Source: Nocardioides cavernae (GTDB lineage Bacteria > Actinomycetota > Actinomycetes > Propionibacteriales > Nocardioidaceae). From it: DNA of 64,000 bases. Shown here in pieces: positions 28,260 to 37,939 of the stretch. Both the position numbers and the translations under genes were made by a program. The DNA lies in the NCBI RefSeq assembly GCF_013410035.1, contig NZ_JACCBW010000002.1, positions 620,001 to 684,000 on the forward strand. Reading direction: 5' to 3'. How positions within the stretch are numbered: position 1 is the stretch's first letter; every line of letters begins with the position of its first letter. Below the pieces are notes generated by a model, which was not told where the DNA came from, made no database searches, and saw only the letters and a list, made by a program, of their open reading frames with translations.

Positions 28260-29239
28260 TCGTCGTGCTCGTCGAGGTGTCGCCCGCCGGCGAGGCCGTC
28301 GAGACCTCCCGCGAGGCGCTGACCATGGCCCGCGAGCTGTCCGCCGCGGGGGGCGGTGTCCCGATCGACGCCGTCGTCGTGGGCGAGCCCGCCGAGGGGC
28401 TGGTCCCGGCGCTCGCCTCCTACGGCGTGCGCCGCGTGCACGCCCTCACCGGCGGGGCGTACGACGCGTTCGCCGGCGCCGCGTGGGCCGCAGGCCTCCT
28501 CCACGTCCGCGAGAGGTCCGGCGCCGTCGTCGTGATGGCGGCCGGCACGTCGCGCGGCAACGAGGTGCTCGCCCACGTCGCGGCGCGCAGCGGTGTGCCG
28601 ATGGCTGCCAACGTGCTGAGCTTCGGCGGCCTGTCGCCGTTCACCGTCACCCGCCAGGTCGTCGGCGGTGCCGCGCTCGAGGAGATGCAGCTCGGCCAGC
28701 GCCCCGCCGTCTTCACCGTCGCCGGGCACGCCGTGCAGGCAGCGCCCGCCGACGCCCCCGGCGCCGGTGAGCTCGTCGTCGAGACGCCCGACGTGGCGCC
28801 CGCCGACCTCGTCGCCCGCGTGGTGTCCACCGACGAGCCGGAGCCCGACCTGTCGGGCACGCTCAAGTCCGCGAAGGTCGTCGTCGGCGCGGGTCGCGGG
28901 GCCGGGTCGGCCGACGGGTTCGCCGAGATCCTCGAGCTCACCGACCTGCTCGGGGCGTCGCTCGGCGTCTCGCGCGTGGTCACGTCCCTGGGCTGGCGAC
29001 CGCACCACGAGCAGGTCGGCCAGACCGGGAGCCGGATCTCGCCCGACCTCTACATCCCGTGCGGCATCAGCGGTGCGATCCAGCACTGGGCCGGGTGCAG
29101 CAGCGCCAAGGCGATCCTGGCCATCAACACCGACCCCGACGCCCCGATGGTCACCAAGGCGACCCACGCGGTCATCGGCGACCTCCACGAGGTGATCCCC
29201 GCGGTCAACGAGGAGATCCGGCGGCGCCGAGCCGGCTGA
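28256..29239 (+). CDS. etfA: Electron transfer flavoprotein alpha subunit
   Basis: The 327-residue protein has the C-terminal FAD-binding ETF-alpha domain (VVGAGRGAG, SLGWRPHHEQVGQTG, YIPCGISGAIQHWAG, ILAINTDPDAPM). It pairs with etfB and carries electrons to the respiratory chain. It is the last gene of the dehydrogenase operon and is followed by a long hairpin. Confidence 0.9.
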   Translation: MIVVLVEVSPAGEAVETSREALTMARELSAAGGGVPIDAVVVGEPAEGLVPALASYGVRRVHALTGGAYDAFAGAAWAAGLLHVRERSGAVVVMAAGTSRGNEVLAHVAARSGVPMAANVLSFGGLSPFTVTRQVVGGAALEEMQLGQRPAVFTVAGHAVQAAPADAPGAGELVVETPDVAPADLVARVVSTDEPEPDLSGTLKSAKVVVGAGRGAGSADGFAEILELTDLLGASLGVSRVVTSLGWRPHHEQVGQTGSRISPDLYIPCGISGAIQHWAGCSSAKAILAINTDPDAPMVTKATHAVIGDLHEVIPAVNEEIRRRRAG

Positions 29240-29256
29240 GCTCGCCGTCTGCCGCC

Positions 29257-29310
29257 GAGCGGTGCCTGAGCCACGTTCTGACCGCGCGGAACGTGGCTCA
29301 CGCACCGCTC
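29257..29310 (+). terminator. 22-bp near-perfect hairpin after etfA
   Basis: Arms 29257-29278 and 29289-29310 match at 21 of 22 positions around a 10-nt loop. No T-run follows. It separates the betaine island from the mce operon and most likely ends the dehydrogenase-etf transcript. Confidence 0.65.
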
Positions 29311-29364
29311 CACCCTGCGATCGGGGCAGTCCTGCCTGCCCTCGGCGCCCGCCCGCGCAGGCCG

Positions 29365-29394
29365 GTGACGAGCGTCGCACGCCCGCCGTAACCT
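29365..29394 (+). promoter_or_regulatory. Possible mce operon promoter
   Basis: GTGACG (29365-29370), 18-nt spacer, TAACCT (29389-29394). A small CTAC...GTAG dyad follows at 29416-29429, then the purine-rich ribosome-site region before the ATG at 29472. The remainder of the 29240-29471 gap holds only the hairpin. Confidence 0.4.
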
Positions 29395-29471
29395 CCCGCA
29401 CCCTCCCGCGTTGGACTACCCAGGAGTAGCCGCACCAGGAGCAACCGGGGGAGGGAAGGGGTACCGCGCGC

Positions 29472-30428
29472 ATGGGCGTCGAGATCCAGGTCAACGACCT
29501 CAGCAAGTCCTTCGGCAAGCAGCTCATCTGGGGCGACGTGACGCTGACGGTCCCGGCCGGCGAGATCTGCGTGATGCTCGGCCCCTCCGGCACCGGCAAG
29601 TCGGTGTTCCTCAAGACCCTCATCGGGCTGCTCAAGCCCGACAAGGGCTCGATCGTCATCGAGGGCACCGACATCGCGAGCTGCTCGGAGCGCGAGCTCT
29701 ACGAGATCCGCAAGCTCTTCGGCGTGCTGTTCCAGGACGGCGCGATGTTCGGGTCGATGAACCTCTACGACAACGTCGCGTTCCCCCTGCGCGAGCACAC
29801 GCGGAAGTCCGAGTCCGAGGTCCGCGACATCGTCATGGAGAAGATGGACCTCGTCGGCCTGCTCGGCGCCGAGGACAAGCTCCCCGGGGAGATCTCGGGC
29901 GGGATGCGCAAGCGCGCCGGGCTGGCGCGCGCGCTCGTGCTCGACCCCGAGATCGTCCTGTTCGACGAGCCGGACTCCGGCCTCGACCCGGTCCGCACGG
30001 CGTTCCTCAACCAGCTGATCGTCGACCTCAACGCCCAGATCGACGCCACCTTCCTCATCGTCACCCACGACATCAACACCGCCCGGACGGTGCCCGACAA
30101 CATCGGGCTGCTCTACCACCGCCACCTCGCGATGTTCGGCCCGCGCGAGCAGCTGCTCAGCTCCGAGGAGCCGGTCGTGCGCCAGTTCCTCAACGCGCAG
30201 CGGGTCGGTCCCATCGGCATGTCGGAGGAGAAGGACGCCGACGAGCTCGCGGCGGAGGCCGGCCAGGAGCTGCCGCCCCTGCCGCCCATCCCGCTGCAGC
30301 TCGACCCGTCCAACGGAGTCCCGCGACGCAGCCAGCGACCCGCGGGGGAGTGGTGCCGCGAGAACGGTGTCACCCCGCCGCCCGGGTCCTTCGAGTCCAG
30401 CAACGCCGGCCTCGCACCGGGAGCCTGA
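29472..30428 (+). CDS. mceG: Mce-system ATPase (MceG/Mkl, MlaF-like)
   Basis: The 318-residue ABC ATPase has Walker A GPSGTGKS, signature ISGGMRKRAGLARAL and Walker B IVLFDEPDSGLDP, plus a C-terminal extension of about 65 residues with a Pro-rich stretch, typical of MceG and absent from generic ATPases. It energises lipid import by the Mce/YrbE complex. Here it heads the operon, unlike mycobacteria where mceG is unlinked to mce loci. Its closeness to rpoB resembles the mkl-rpoB neighbourhood of Mycobacterium. Confidence 0.9.
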   Translation: MGVEIQVNDLSKSFGKQLIWGDVTLTVPAGEICVMLGPSGTGKSVFLKTLIGLLKPDKGSIVIEGTDIASCSERELYEIRKLFGVLFQDGAMFGSMNLYDNVAFPLREHTRKSESEVRDIVMEKMDLVGLLGAEDKLPGEISGGMRKRAGLARALVLDPEIVLFDEPDSGLDPVRTAFLNQLIVDLNAQIDATFLIVTHDINTARTVPDNIGLLYHRHLAMFGPREQLLSSEEPVVRQFLNAQRVGPIGMSEEKDADELAAEAGQELPPLPPIPLQLDPSNGVPRRSQRPAGEWCRENGVTPPPGSFESSNAGLAPGA

Positions 30429-30434
30429 CGTCCC

Positions 30435-31220
30435 GTGGCCACGTCCATGACCTCGCGCGCCCTCGCGCCCATCGGCACCGCCGGCAACCTCTTCGCCTTC
30501 GCGCTCGACGTCGGCCGCGGCCTGTTCCGGCGCCCGTTCCAGCTGCGGGAGTTCATCCAGCAGGCGTGGTTCATCGCGTCCGTCACCATCGTCCCGACCG
30601 CCCTCGTCGCCATCCCGTTCGGCGCCGTCATCGCGTTGCAGGTCGGCGGACTGATCAAGCAGTTCGGCGCCCAGTCGTTCACGGGCTCGGCGTCGGTCCT
30701 CGCGGTGATCCAGCAGGCGGCCCCGATCGGCACGGCGCTGCTGATCGCCGGCGCCGGGGGGTCGGCGATCGCGGCGGACCTCGGTGCCCGCAAGATCCGC
30801 GAGGAGCTCGACGCGATGATGGTGCTCGGCATCGACCCCATCCAGCGCCTCGTCGTGCCGCGCGTGCTCGCCTGCATGCTCGTGGCGTTCTTCCTCAACG
30901 GCATGGTCAGCGTCGTCGGGGTCGCCGGCGGCTACGTCTTCAACGTGGTCCTCCAGGACGGCACCCCGGGCGCCTACCTCGCCAGCTTCACCGCGCTCGC
31001 CCAGCTGCCGGACCTCTGGGTGGGACTGGTCAAGGCGCTCGTCTTCGGCCTCATCGCCGCGATCGTCGCGTCCTACAAGGGCATGAACGCCGAGGGCGGC
31101 CCCAAGGGCGTCGGCGACGCGGTCAACGAGTCCGTCGTCATCACGTTCCTGCTGCTCTTCGTGGCCAACTTCGTCCTGAGCATGATCTACCTGCAGGTCG
31201 TGCCCCCGAAGGGCGGATGA
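30435..31220 (+). CDS. yrbEA: YrbE/MlaE-type permease, first copy
   Basis: The 261-residue MlaE-family permease has about five membrane helices and the conserved stretch GTALLIAGAGGSAIAADLGARK followed by REELDAMMVLGIDPIQRL, the coupling loop that contacts the ATPase. The GTG start at 30435 is 6 bp after mceG. It forms a heterodimer with the next gene product in the inner membrane. Confidence 0.88.
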   Translation: MATSMTSRALAPIGTAGNLFAFALDVGRGLFRRPFQLREFIQQAWFIASVTIVPTALVAIPFGAVIALQVGGLIKQFGAQSFTGSASVLAVIQQAAPIGTALLIAGAGGSAIAADLGARKIREELDAMMVLGIDPIQRLVVPRVLACMLVAFFLNGMVSVVGVAGGYVFNVVLQDGTPGAYLASFTALAQLPDLWVGLVKALVFGLIAAIVASYKGMNAEGGPKGVGDAVNESVVITFLLLFVANFVLSMIYLQVVPPKGG

Positions 31221-31224
31221 AGCG

Positions 31225-32049
31225 ATGCCGCTGAAGGACGTGTACGCCAAGCCGCTCGCCTCCCTGGACGACCTGGGGGCGCAGCTGGCGTTCCACCTCG
31301 CGGTCCTGCGCGCGGTCCCGCGCTCGATCGCCCGCTACCCCCGCGAGATCATGCGGATCCTGGCCGAGGTCACACTGGGGTCGGGGGCGCTGGCGGTCAT
31401 CGGCGGCACCGTCGGCGTCATCATCGGCATGACCTTCTTCACCGGCGCCCAGGTCGGCCTGTCCGGCTACGCCGCGCTCGACCAGCTCGGCACGGCCGCG
31501 TTCTCCGGCTTCGTCTCCGCCTACTTCAACACCCGCGAGATCGCCCCGCTGGTCGCGGGCATCGCCCTCGCGGCCACCGTCGGCTGCGGCTTCACCGCGC
31601 AGCTCGGCGCGATGCGCATCTCCGAGGAGGTCGACGCGCTCGAGGTGATGGCGATCCCGTCGATGCCGTTCCTCGTCGCGACCCGCGTCGTCGGCGGCCT
31701 GATCGCCATCATCCCGCTGTACGTCGTCGGGCTGCTGTCGTCGTACTTCGCGAGCCGGCTCGTGGTCACGCAGGTCTACGGCCAGTCGGCGGGCACCTAC
31801 GACCACTACTTCAACGCCTTCCTGCCGCCGGGCGACGTGCTGTGGTCGTTCGGCAAGGTCCTCGTCTTCGCCGTCACCGTGATCCTCATCCACTGCTACC
31901 ACGGCTACACCGCGTCGGGCGGCCCCGCCGGCGTCGGCGTCGCGGTCGGTCGCGCCGTGCGCACCAGCATCGTGGCCATCAACGTGCTCGACCTGCTCAT
32001 GTCGATGGCGATCTGGGGCGCCTCGACCACCGTCAGGCTGGCGGGGTGA
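31225..32049 (+). CDS. yrbEB: YrbE/MlaE-type permease, second copy
   Basis: The 274-residue MlaE-family protein has the matching coupling-loop motif (FTAQLGAMRISEEVDALEVM) and about five to six helices. It follows the first permease by 4 bp and precedes the first mce gene by 7 bp, the standard yrbEA-yrbEB-mceA order. Confidence 0.88.
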   Translation: MPLKDVYAKPLASLDDLGAQLAFHLAVLRAVPRSIARYPREIMRILAEVTLGSGALAVIGGTVGVIIGMTFFTGAQVGLSGYAALDQLGTAAFSGFVSAYFNTREIAPLVAGIALAATVGCGFTAQLGAMRISEEVDALEVMAIPSMPFLVATRVVGGLIAIIPLYVVGLLSSYFASRLVVTQVYGQSAGTYDHYFNAFLPPGDVLWSFGKVLVFAVTVILIHCYHGYTASGGPAGVGVAVGRAVRTSIVAINVLDLLMSMAIWGASTTVRLAG

Positions 32050-32056
32050 CGAGCCG

Positions 32057-33331
32057 ATGAGGACCAAGACCCTGGGCGTGGTGTTCCTCGCCCTGATCCT
32101 GGGCGCGGTGTGGGCGACCCACGGCGTCTTCACGCAGAAGTTCAGCAGCTACGACGAGGTCACCGTCCACGCGTCGCGGATCGGGCTGCAGCTGCCGCAC
32201 CGCGCCGACGTGAAGATCAAGGGCGTCATCGTCGGCGAGGTGCTCGACTACGAGCCCACGACCGAGGGCGCCGACATCACGCTCGGCCTCTACGAGGACC
32301 GTACGGCCGACATCCCGCGCGACGTCACCGCCTCGATCCTGCCCAAGACCCTCTTCGGCGAGAAGTTCGTGTCCCTCGACGTGCCCGCCGGTGGCTCGTC
32401 GGCCCGGCCGATCGCCGACGGCGACGTCATCGCGCGCACCGACCTCTCGATCGAGGTCGAGCAGGTCCTCAGCGACCTCTACCCGCTGCTGCGCGCCGTG
32501 CAGCCGGCCGACCTCAACACCACGCTGAACGCCGTCGCCACGGCGCTCGAGGGCCGCGGTGAGCAGGTCGGCGAGACCATCGAGACCCTCGACGGCTACC
32601 TGACGCGCCTCAACCCCGAGCTGCCCGCGCTCGTCGAGGACCTCCGGCTCACCGCGAAGGTCTCCGACACGTACGCCGACGTGCTGCCCGAGGTCGCCAC
32701 CATCCTGCGCAAAACGATCGTCACCACCTCGACGCTGGAGGACCGCGAGGAGAAGCTGAAGGCGTTGTTCGTCGACGTGTCCGAGCTCGCTGCGGTGGCC
32801 GAGCGCTTCACCCGCGCCAACGGCGACAACCTGGTCCGGCTCGGCGACCTCGCCGCCGCACAGCTCGAGGTGTTCGCCCGGTACGCCCCGGGCTACCCGT
32901 GCCTGCTCGGCGGCATCGTCGGCGCCGGCAACCGCCAGGCCGAGGCGTTCCGCGGGTTCACCCTGCACATCGTGCTGGAGACCATCCCCAACCAGCCGCG
33001 CGGCTACACCGCGGCGGACGCGCCCGTCTACGGCGACAAGCGCGGCTACTACTGCGGCCGCCTGCCGAACCCGCCGTGGTCGCAGAGCAACCCGGTCGAC
33101 CACCAGCCGGACTTCGTCGACGGCATCGACGAGCCCACCGGCAAGGGCACCAGCCGGGTCGGCCCCGGCTGGTCCGGGACCGCCGCCGGGTTCGCCGGCG
33201 GCCGCGACGAGTCTGCCCTCCTCAAGGGCCTGCTCGCGCCGGGCCTCGGCGTCAGCGCCGACGACGTCCCCGACCTCGGCGTGCTGCTGGTCGGCCCCAT
33301 GGCCCGCGGGGCGGAGGTGTCGCTGCGATGA
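32057..33331 (+). CDS. mceA: Mce-family lipid-import protein A
   Basis: The 424-residue protein has one N-terminal membrane anchor, an MCE domain at about residues 30-120 (VTVHASRIGLQLPHRADVKI; KTLFGEKFVSLDVP) and a long helical region for the tunnel-forming needle. The C-terminal 130 residues contain several cysteines and aromatic residues (YPCLLGGIVG; YYCGRLPNPPW), as in MceA proteins. It overlaps the next mce gene by 4 bp. Confidence 0.85.
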   Translation: MRTKTLGVVFLALILGAVWATHGVFTQKFSSYDEVTVHASRIGLQLPHRADVKIKGVIVGEVLDYEPTTEGADITLGLYEDRTADIPRDVTASILPKTLFGEKFVSLDVPAGGSSARPIADGDVIARTDLSIEVEQVLSDLYPLLRAVQPADLNTTLNAVATALEGRGEQVGETIETLDGYLTRLNPELPALVEDLRLTAKVSDTYADVLPEVATILRKTIVTTSTLEDREEKLKALFVDVSELAAVAERFTRANGDNLVRLGDLAAAQLEVFARYAPGYPCLLGGIVGAGNRQAEAFRGFTLHIVLETIPNQPRGYTAADAPVYGDKRGYYCGRLPNPPWSQSNPVDHQPDFVDGIDEPTGKGTSRVGPGWSGTAAGFAGGRDESALLKGLLAPGLGVSADDVPDLGVLLVGPMARGAEVSLR

Positions 33332-34365
33332 GCAGGATCCTCGACGCACGCACGTCCCTCGACCTGGTCAAGCTCCTGGTCTTCGTCCTCGTCACCTCGC
33401 TCGCCACCGGCGTCCTCGTGGTGACGATCGGCAACCTCGGCTTCGGCGACTCGCGGCAGTACAAGGCCGAGTTCACCGACGCGACGGGCGTCAACAAGGG
33501 CGACGACATCCGGGTCGCCGGGGTCCGCGTGGGGACGGTGAGCGACGTCGAGGTCGTCGACCGGACCCACGCGCTCGTGACCTTCAGCGTCGACACCGGC
33601 ACCTCCGTCAACGGCGGCACCAACGCCTCGATCCGCTACCGCAACCTCGTCGGTCAGCGCTACATCTCGCTCACCCAGGAGGTCGGCGACACCGCCCGGC
33701 TGCGCGAGGGGGCCACGATCCCCCTGTCGCGGACCCGTCCGGCGCTCGACCTGACGGTGCTGTTCAACGGCTTCAAGCCGCTGTTCCAGGCGCTGTCGCC
33801 CGAGGACGTCAACCAGCTCTCGTACGAGCTCGTCCAGGTCTTCCAGGGCGAGGGCGGCACGCTCGAGGGCCTGCTCGCCCACACCGCCTCGGTCACCTCC
33901 ACCCTCGCCGACCGCGACCAGGTCATCGGCGAGCTCATCGACAACCTCTCCCTCGTCCTCGACCACGTCGCCGACCGCGACGAGCAGCTCACCCGGCTGA
34001 TCACGTCGTTCCGCACGCTCGTCGGCGGGCTGAAGAAGGACCGCAACGCGATCCTCGGCTCGCTCGAGGAGGTGTCCGCGCTCTCGGTGGAGACCGCGTC
34101 GCTGGTCGACGGCATCCGCGAGCCCTTCGTGAAGGACATCAAGGAGCTGCGGGCCGTCGCCGAGAACGTCGACCGCAACAAGGCCGAGCTCGACCGCGCG
34201 CTCCAGGTGCTGCCGATCAAGCTGGAGAAGATCGGCCGTACGGCCATCTACGGCTCCTTCTTCAACTTCTACCTGTGCGAGTTCCAGGGCCGGGTCAACC
34301 TGCCGCGCGACGTCTCGATCCCGGTGACGTACGAGACCGGCTCCGACAGGTGTGATCTGACATGA
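33328..34365 (+). CDS. mceB: Mce-family protein B
   Basis: The 345-residue protein has an N-terminal anchor (LLVFVLVTSLATGVLVVTIG), an MCE domain (YKAEFTDATGVNKGDDIRVA; YRNLVGQRYISLTQ) and a helical domain. The ATG at 33328 overlaps the preceding stop (ATGA). A Cys-containing tail (NFYLCEFQGRV) ends the protein. It is part of the hexameric Mce assembly. Confidence 0.85.
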   Translation: MSRILDARTSLDLVKLLVFVLVTSLATGVLVVTIGNLGFGDSRQYKAEFTDATGVNKGDDIRVAGVRVGTVSDVEVVDRTHALVTFSVDTGTSVNGGTNASIRYRNLVGQRYISLTQEVGDTARLREGATIPLSRTRPALDLTVLFNGFKPLFQALSPEDVNQLSYELVQVFQGEGGTLEGLLAHTASVTSTLADRDQVIGELIDNLSLVLDHVADRDEQLTRLITSFRTLVGGLKKDRNAILGSLEEVSALSVETASLVDGIREPFVKDIKELRAVAENVDRNKAELDRALQVLPIKLEKIGRTAIYGSFFNFYLCEFQGRVNLPRDVSIPVTYETGSDRCDLT

Positions 34366-35324
34366 CTCCCTTCCGCGAGCGCAACCCCGTCGTCGTCGGC
34401 GCCGTCAGCCTCGTCGTCCTGGCCGTGCTGCTCGTCGCCGCCCTGCGTGCCGACGACCTGCCGGTGATCGGCGGCGGCGACACCTACCACGCCATGTTCA
34501 CCGAGGCCGGCGGGCTGAAGGTCGACGACGAGGTCCGCATCGCCGGCGTCCGGGTCGGCAAGGTCGACGGGATCGAGCTGGCGGGCGACGAGGTGCGGGT
34601 CAGCTTCACCGTCGACGACCGCGCCGACTTCGGCAGCGGGACCCGGGCCGCGATCAAGGTGAAGACCATCCTCGGCTCGATGTTCCTCGCCCTCGAGCCC
34701 GCCGGCGGCGGCCAGCTCGCCGAGGGCGCCACCATCCCGGCCCGGCGGACGTCCTCGCCCTTCGACGTGGTCGAGGCGTTCGAGGGCCTGGCATCGACGT
34801 CGGAGAAGATCGACACCGACCAGCTCGCCGAGTCGCTCACCACCCTCGCCGACCTGACCCGCAACACCCCGGAGGAGTTCCGCGGCGCGCTCGACGGGCT
34901 GAGCCGCCTGTCGTCCAACATCGCGGCCAAGGACGAGCAGCTCAACACCCTCCTGGTCAACCTCGAGCGCGTGTCCACGGTGCTCGACGAGCGCGACGAG
35001 GACATCATCGCGCTCATGGAGGACGGTGACGTCCTCTTCCGCGCCCTCGTCGCCCGGCGCGACGCCGTGCACGAGCTGCTGGTCTCGACCACCCGGCTCT
35101 CGCGCGAGCTGACGACGCTGATCCGCCAGTCCCGCGACGACCTCGCGCCGGCGCTCGCGCACCTCGAGAGCGTCATCGCGGTGCTCAACAAGAATGAGGA
35201 CAACCTCGACAGCAGCCTGCGGCTGATGGCGCCGTTCTACCGCGTCTTCGCCAACACGCTGGGCACCGGCCCGTGGTTCGACACGTGGATCTCCAACTTC
35301 CCGCCCGTCCCGCAGGTGGGCTGA
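34362..35324 (+). CDS. mceC: Mce-family protein C
   Basis: The 320-residue protein has an N-terminal anchor, an MCE domain (YHAMFTEAGGLKVDDEVRI; VKTILGSMFLALEP) and a helical region. It is the shortest of the six, ending soon after the helices without the Cys-containing tail of its paralogues. It overlaps mceB by 4 bp and lies 3 bp before mceD. Confidence 0.85.
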   Translation: MTPFRERNPVVVGAVSLVVLAVLLVAALRADDLPVIGGGDTYHAMFTEAGGLKVDDEVRIAGVRVGKVDGIELAGDEVRVSFTVDDRADFGSGTRAAIKVKTILGSMFLALEPAGGGQLAEGATIPARRTSSPFDVVEAFEGLASTSEKIDTDQLAESLTTLADLTRNTPEEFRGALDGLSRLSSNIAAKDEQLNTLLVNLERVSTVLDERDEDIIALMEDGDVLFRALVARRDAVHELLVSTTRLSRELTTLIRQSRDDLAPALAHLESVIAVLNKNEDNLDSSLRLMAPFYRVFANTLGTGPWFDTWISNFPPVPQVG

Positions 35325-35327
35325 GAC

Positions 35328-36488
35328 ATGGACCTCCTCAGGCGCACCCTCGTCCCCGCCACCGTGCTGGCGTTCGTCGTCGCGGCGGCCGTCAGCGTGC
35401 TCGGCGGCGACACCGGCAAGACGGTCGTCGCGCACTTCCCACGGGCCATCTCGGTCTACGAGGGCAGCGACGTCCGGGTGCTGGGCGTGCCTGTCGGAAC
35501 CGTCACCCGCGTCGAGCCGACGGGCACCGACGTGACGGTCACCATGACCTACGACGACGAGGTCACGCTGCCCGCGAACGCCAGGGCCGTCATCATCGCG
35601 CCGTCGCTCGTGGGCAACCGCTACGTCCAGCTCACCCCGGCGTACTCCGGGAAGGGCGACGTGCTCGCCGACGGTGCCGAGCTCGGCGTCGACGAGACGT
35701 CGGCGCCCCTCGAGCTCGACCAGATCTACGACAGCCTCGACCGGCTCAACGTCGCCCTCGGCCCTCGCGGCGCGAACCGCTCGGGTGCGCTGTCGGACCT
35801 GCTCGCCGTCACGGCCGACAACTTCGACGGCCAGGGCGGGCGCTTCCGCCAGACCGTCACCGACGTCTCCCGGCTCAGCTCGACCCTCGCGGGCAGCTCC
35901 GACGAGCTGTTCGGCTCGGTCGAGGCCCTGGAGGGCTTCATGTCCACCCTCGCCGAGAACGACCAGACCGTCCGCCAGTTCAACCAGTCCCTCGCCGACG
36001 TCTCGACGATGCTCGACGGTGAGAAGGAGGAGCTGGTCGCCGCGACGGAGAACCTCTCCGTGGCCCTGACGGCGGTCAAGGAGTTCGTGCAGGAGAACAA
36101 GGACTCCCTCAGTCGCAACATCACCGGCCTCAACCGCGTGGCCAAGGTGCTCGTACGCCAGCGCGCGGCCCTCGACGAGATCCTGCACGTCGCTCCGGGG
36201 GCCCTCAACAACCTCGCGATGACCTACAACCCGCAGGCAGGGACGCTGGACGTGCGCAGCAACTTCGGCGAGTCGATCAACCAGCTCGAGCTCGACCCCG
36301 CCGCCTTCCTGTGCGGTTTCGTCGGCCAGGTCGAGCGCTCGGGCCAGCTCTGCGACCAGATCACACGACTGCTCGACCGTCCCCGCGCGGGCGCGCTCGG
36401 CTCGCGGGCCACACTGCCCGCCCGCGAGGTCTTCGACCCGACCCTGGGTGGCCTGGTGGCACCCCCACCCCAGGAGGTGTCGAGGTGA
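35328..36488 (+). CDS. mceD: Mce-family protein D
   Basis: The 386-residue protein has an N-terminal anchor (LVPATVLAFVVAAAVSVLGG), an MCE domain (VVAHFPRAISVYEGSDVRVL; IIAPSLVGNRYVQLTP) and a long helical region with many polar heptads. It overlaps the lipoprotein gene downstream by four bases (GTGA). Confidence 0.85.
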   Translation: MDLLRRTLVPATVLAFVVAAAVSVLGGDTGKTVVAHFPRAISVYEGSDVRVLGVPVGTVTRVEPTGTDVTVTMTYDDEVTLPANARAVIIAPSLVGNRYVQLTPAYSGKGDVLADGAELGVDETSAPLELDQIYDSLDRLNVALGPRGANRSGALSDLLAVTADNFDGQGGRFRQTVTDVSRLSSTLAGSSDELFGSVEALEGFMSTLAENDQTVRQFNQSLADVSTMLDGEKEELVAATENLSVALTAVKEFVQENKDSLSRNITGLNRVAKVLVRQRAALDEILHVAPGALNNLAMTYNPQAGTLDVRSNFGESINQLELDPAAFLCGFVGQVERSGQLCDQITRLLDRPRAGALGSRATLPAREVFDPTLGGLVAPPPQEVSR

Positions 36489-37939
36489 AGCGCCTGCACT
36501 GCCTCGTCCTCGGCGTGCTCGCCGCGATGTTCCTCTCCGCGTGCGACGCCAGCGTCTACTCCCTGCCGCTGCCCGGCGGGCCCGACGTGGGGGAGCGCCC
36601 GATGACGGTGAAGGTGGAGTTCGGCGACGTGCTCGACCTGGTCCCGCAGTCGACGGTCAAGGTCAACGACGTGAGCGTCGGCAAGGTGACCGACATCGAC
36701 CTTCAGGGCTACCAGGCGCTCGTGACGATGCAGGTGCGGCGCGACGTCGACCTGCCCGACAACGCGCTCGCCGAGCTGCGCCAGACCAGCCTGCTCGGGG
36801 AGAAGTTCGTCGAGCTGAGTGCTCCCGAGCAGGGCGCGAGCGCCAACCCGCTCGGGGACGGCGACACCATCCCGATCGACCGCGCCGGCCGCAACCCCGA
36901 GGTCGAGGAGGTGCTCGGCGCGCTGAGCCTCCTGCTCAACGGCGGCGGCGTCGCCCAGCTGAGGACCATCACCCAGGAGCTGAACCTCGCGCTCGAGGGC
37001 CGCGAGGACTCGGCGCGGTCGGTGCTGCGCAACCTGCGCACCTTCACCGGCCAGCTCGACGAGAACAAGGCGGACATCGTCGAGGCCATCGAGAAGCTCA
37101 ACCGGCTGGCGATCGAGGCCGAGAAGCAGCTGCCCACCATCGACCAGGCCCTCGACGAGCTGCCCAGTGCGCTCGAGTCGATCGACCGGCAGCGCGACGA
37201 CCTCGTACGGATGCTGGCGGCGCTCGACGACCTGTCCGCGGTGGCCGTCGACGTGATCGTGCGGTCCAAGGGCGCGACGATCACCTCCCTGGAGCGGCTC
37301 GACCCCGTCCTCAGCCAGCTCGCCGCGTCCGGCGACGACTTCGTCAACGCCTTCCACGTGTTCCTCACCTACCCGTTCGTCGACGAGGTCGTCGGGCGGG
37401 ACCCGCAGGTCGCGCGGAACCTGCACATGGGTGACTACACGAACCTGTCGATCACCCTCGACGTCGACCTGACGGCCCTGCCGACGACCATCCCGACGAC
37501 CCTGCCCACCGAGGCGTGCATCCCGCTGAGCGCGCTGCCCCAGGACGGCCCGCTGCCCGACACCAGCCGGCTGTGCCAGGACGCGCTCGACGCGATCAAC
37601 CAGTGCCTCGAGGGCCTGCGTCGCGGCGACGTCACGGCGTGCGTCGGCCTGCCCGGCTCCGTCATCAGCGTGGTCTGCCAGCAGTTCCCCGTCCCGGGCC
37701 TGTGCGGCGGCTCCGGGACCCCGACGCTGCCGCTGCCCACGCCCACGCTGCCCACCCTCCCGATCCCGTCCCTGCCGACGATCTCGATCCCCGGCCTGCC
37801 CCGCGCCGCGGCGTACCCCTCGGCGAGACCACCGGGTCCGCCCGACCCGGCGAAGGGAGCGACGATGGGCCAGCTCAGCGAGATGTACGACCCGGCGCTG
37901 GTGTCGCTGCTCGTTCCCGGGATGGTGGTGGAGCGATGA
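36485..37939 (+). CDS. mceE: Mce-family lipoprotein E
   Basis: The 484-residue protein starts with a lipoprotein signal (LGVLAAMFLSAC), as MceE proteins do. An MCE domain (VKVEFGDVLDLVPQSTVKVN; LLGEKFVELSAPEQG), a helical region and a Pro/Thr/Leu-rich tail (repeated PTLPxP-like units near residues 415-440) follow. The GTG start overlaps mceD's stop. The low-complexity tail may span the cell wall (inference). Confidence 0.86.
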   Translation: MKRLHCLVLGVLAAMFLSACDASVYSLPLPGGPDVGERPMTVKVEFGDVLDLVPQSTVKVNDVSVGKVTDIDLQGYQALVTMQVRRDVDLPDNALAELRQTSLLGEKFVELSAPEQGASANPLGDGDTIPIDRAGRNPEVEEVLGALSLLLNGGGVAQLRTITQELNLALEGREDSARSVLRNLRTFTGQLDENKADIVEAIEKLNRLAIEAEKQLPTIDQALDELPSALESIDRQRDDLVRMLAALDDLSAVAVDVIVRSKGATITSLERLDPVLSQLAASGDDFVNAFHVFLTYPFVDEVVGRDPQVARNLHMGDYTNLSITLDVDLTALPTTIPTTLPTEACIPLSALPQDGPLPDTSRLCQDALDAINQCLEGLRRGDVTACVGLPGSVISVVCQQFPVPGLCGGSGTPTLPLPTPTLPTLPIPSLPTISIPGLPRAAAYPSARPPGPPDPAKGATMGQLSEMYDPALVSLLVPGMVVER

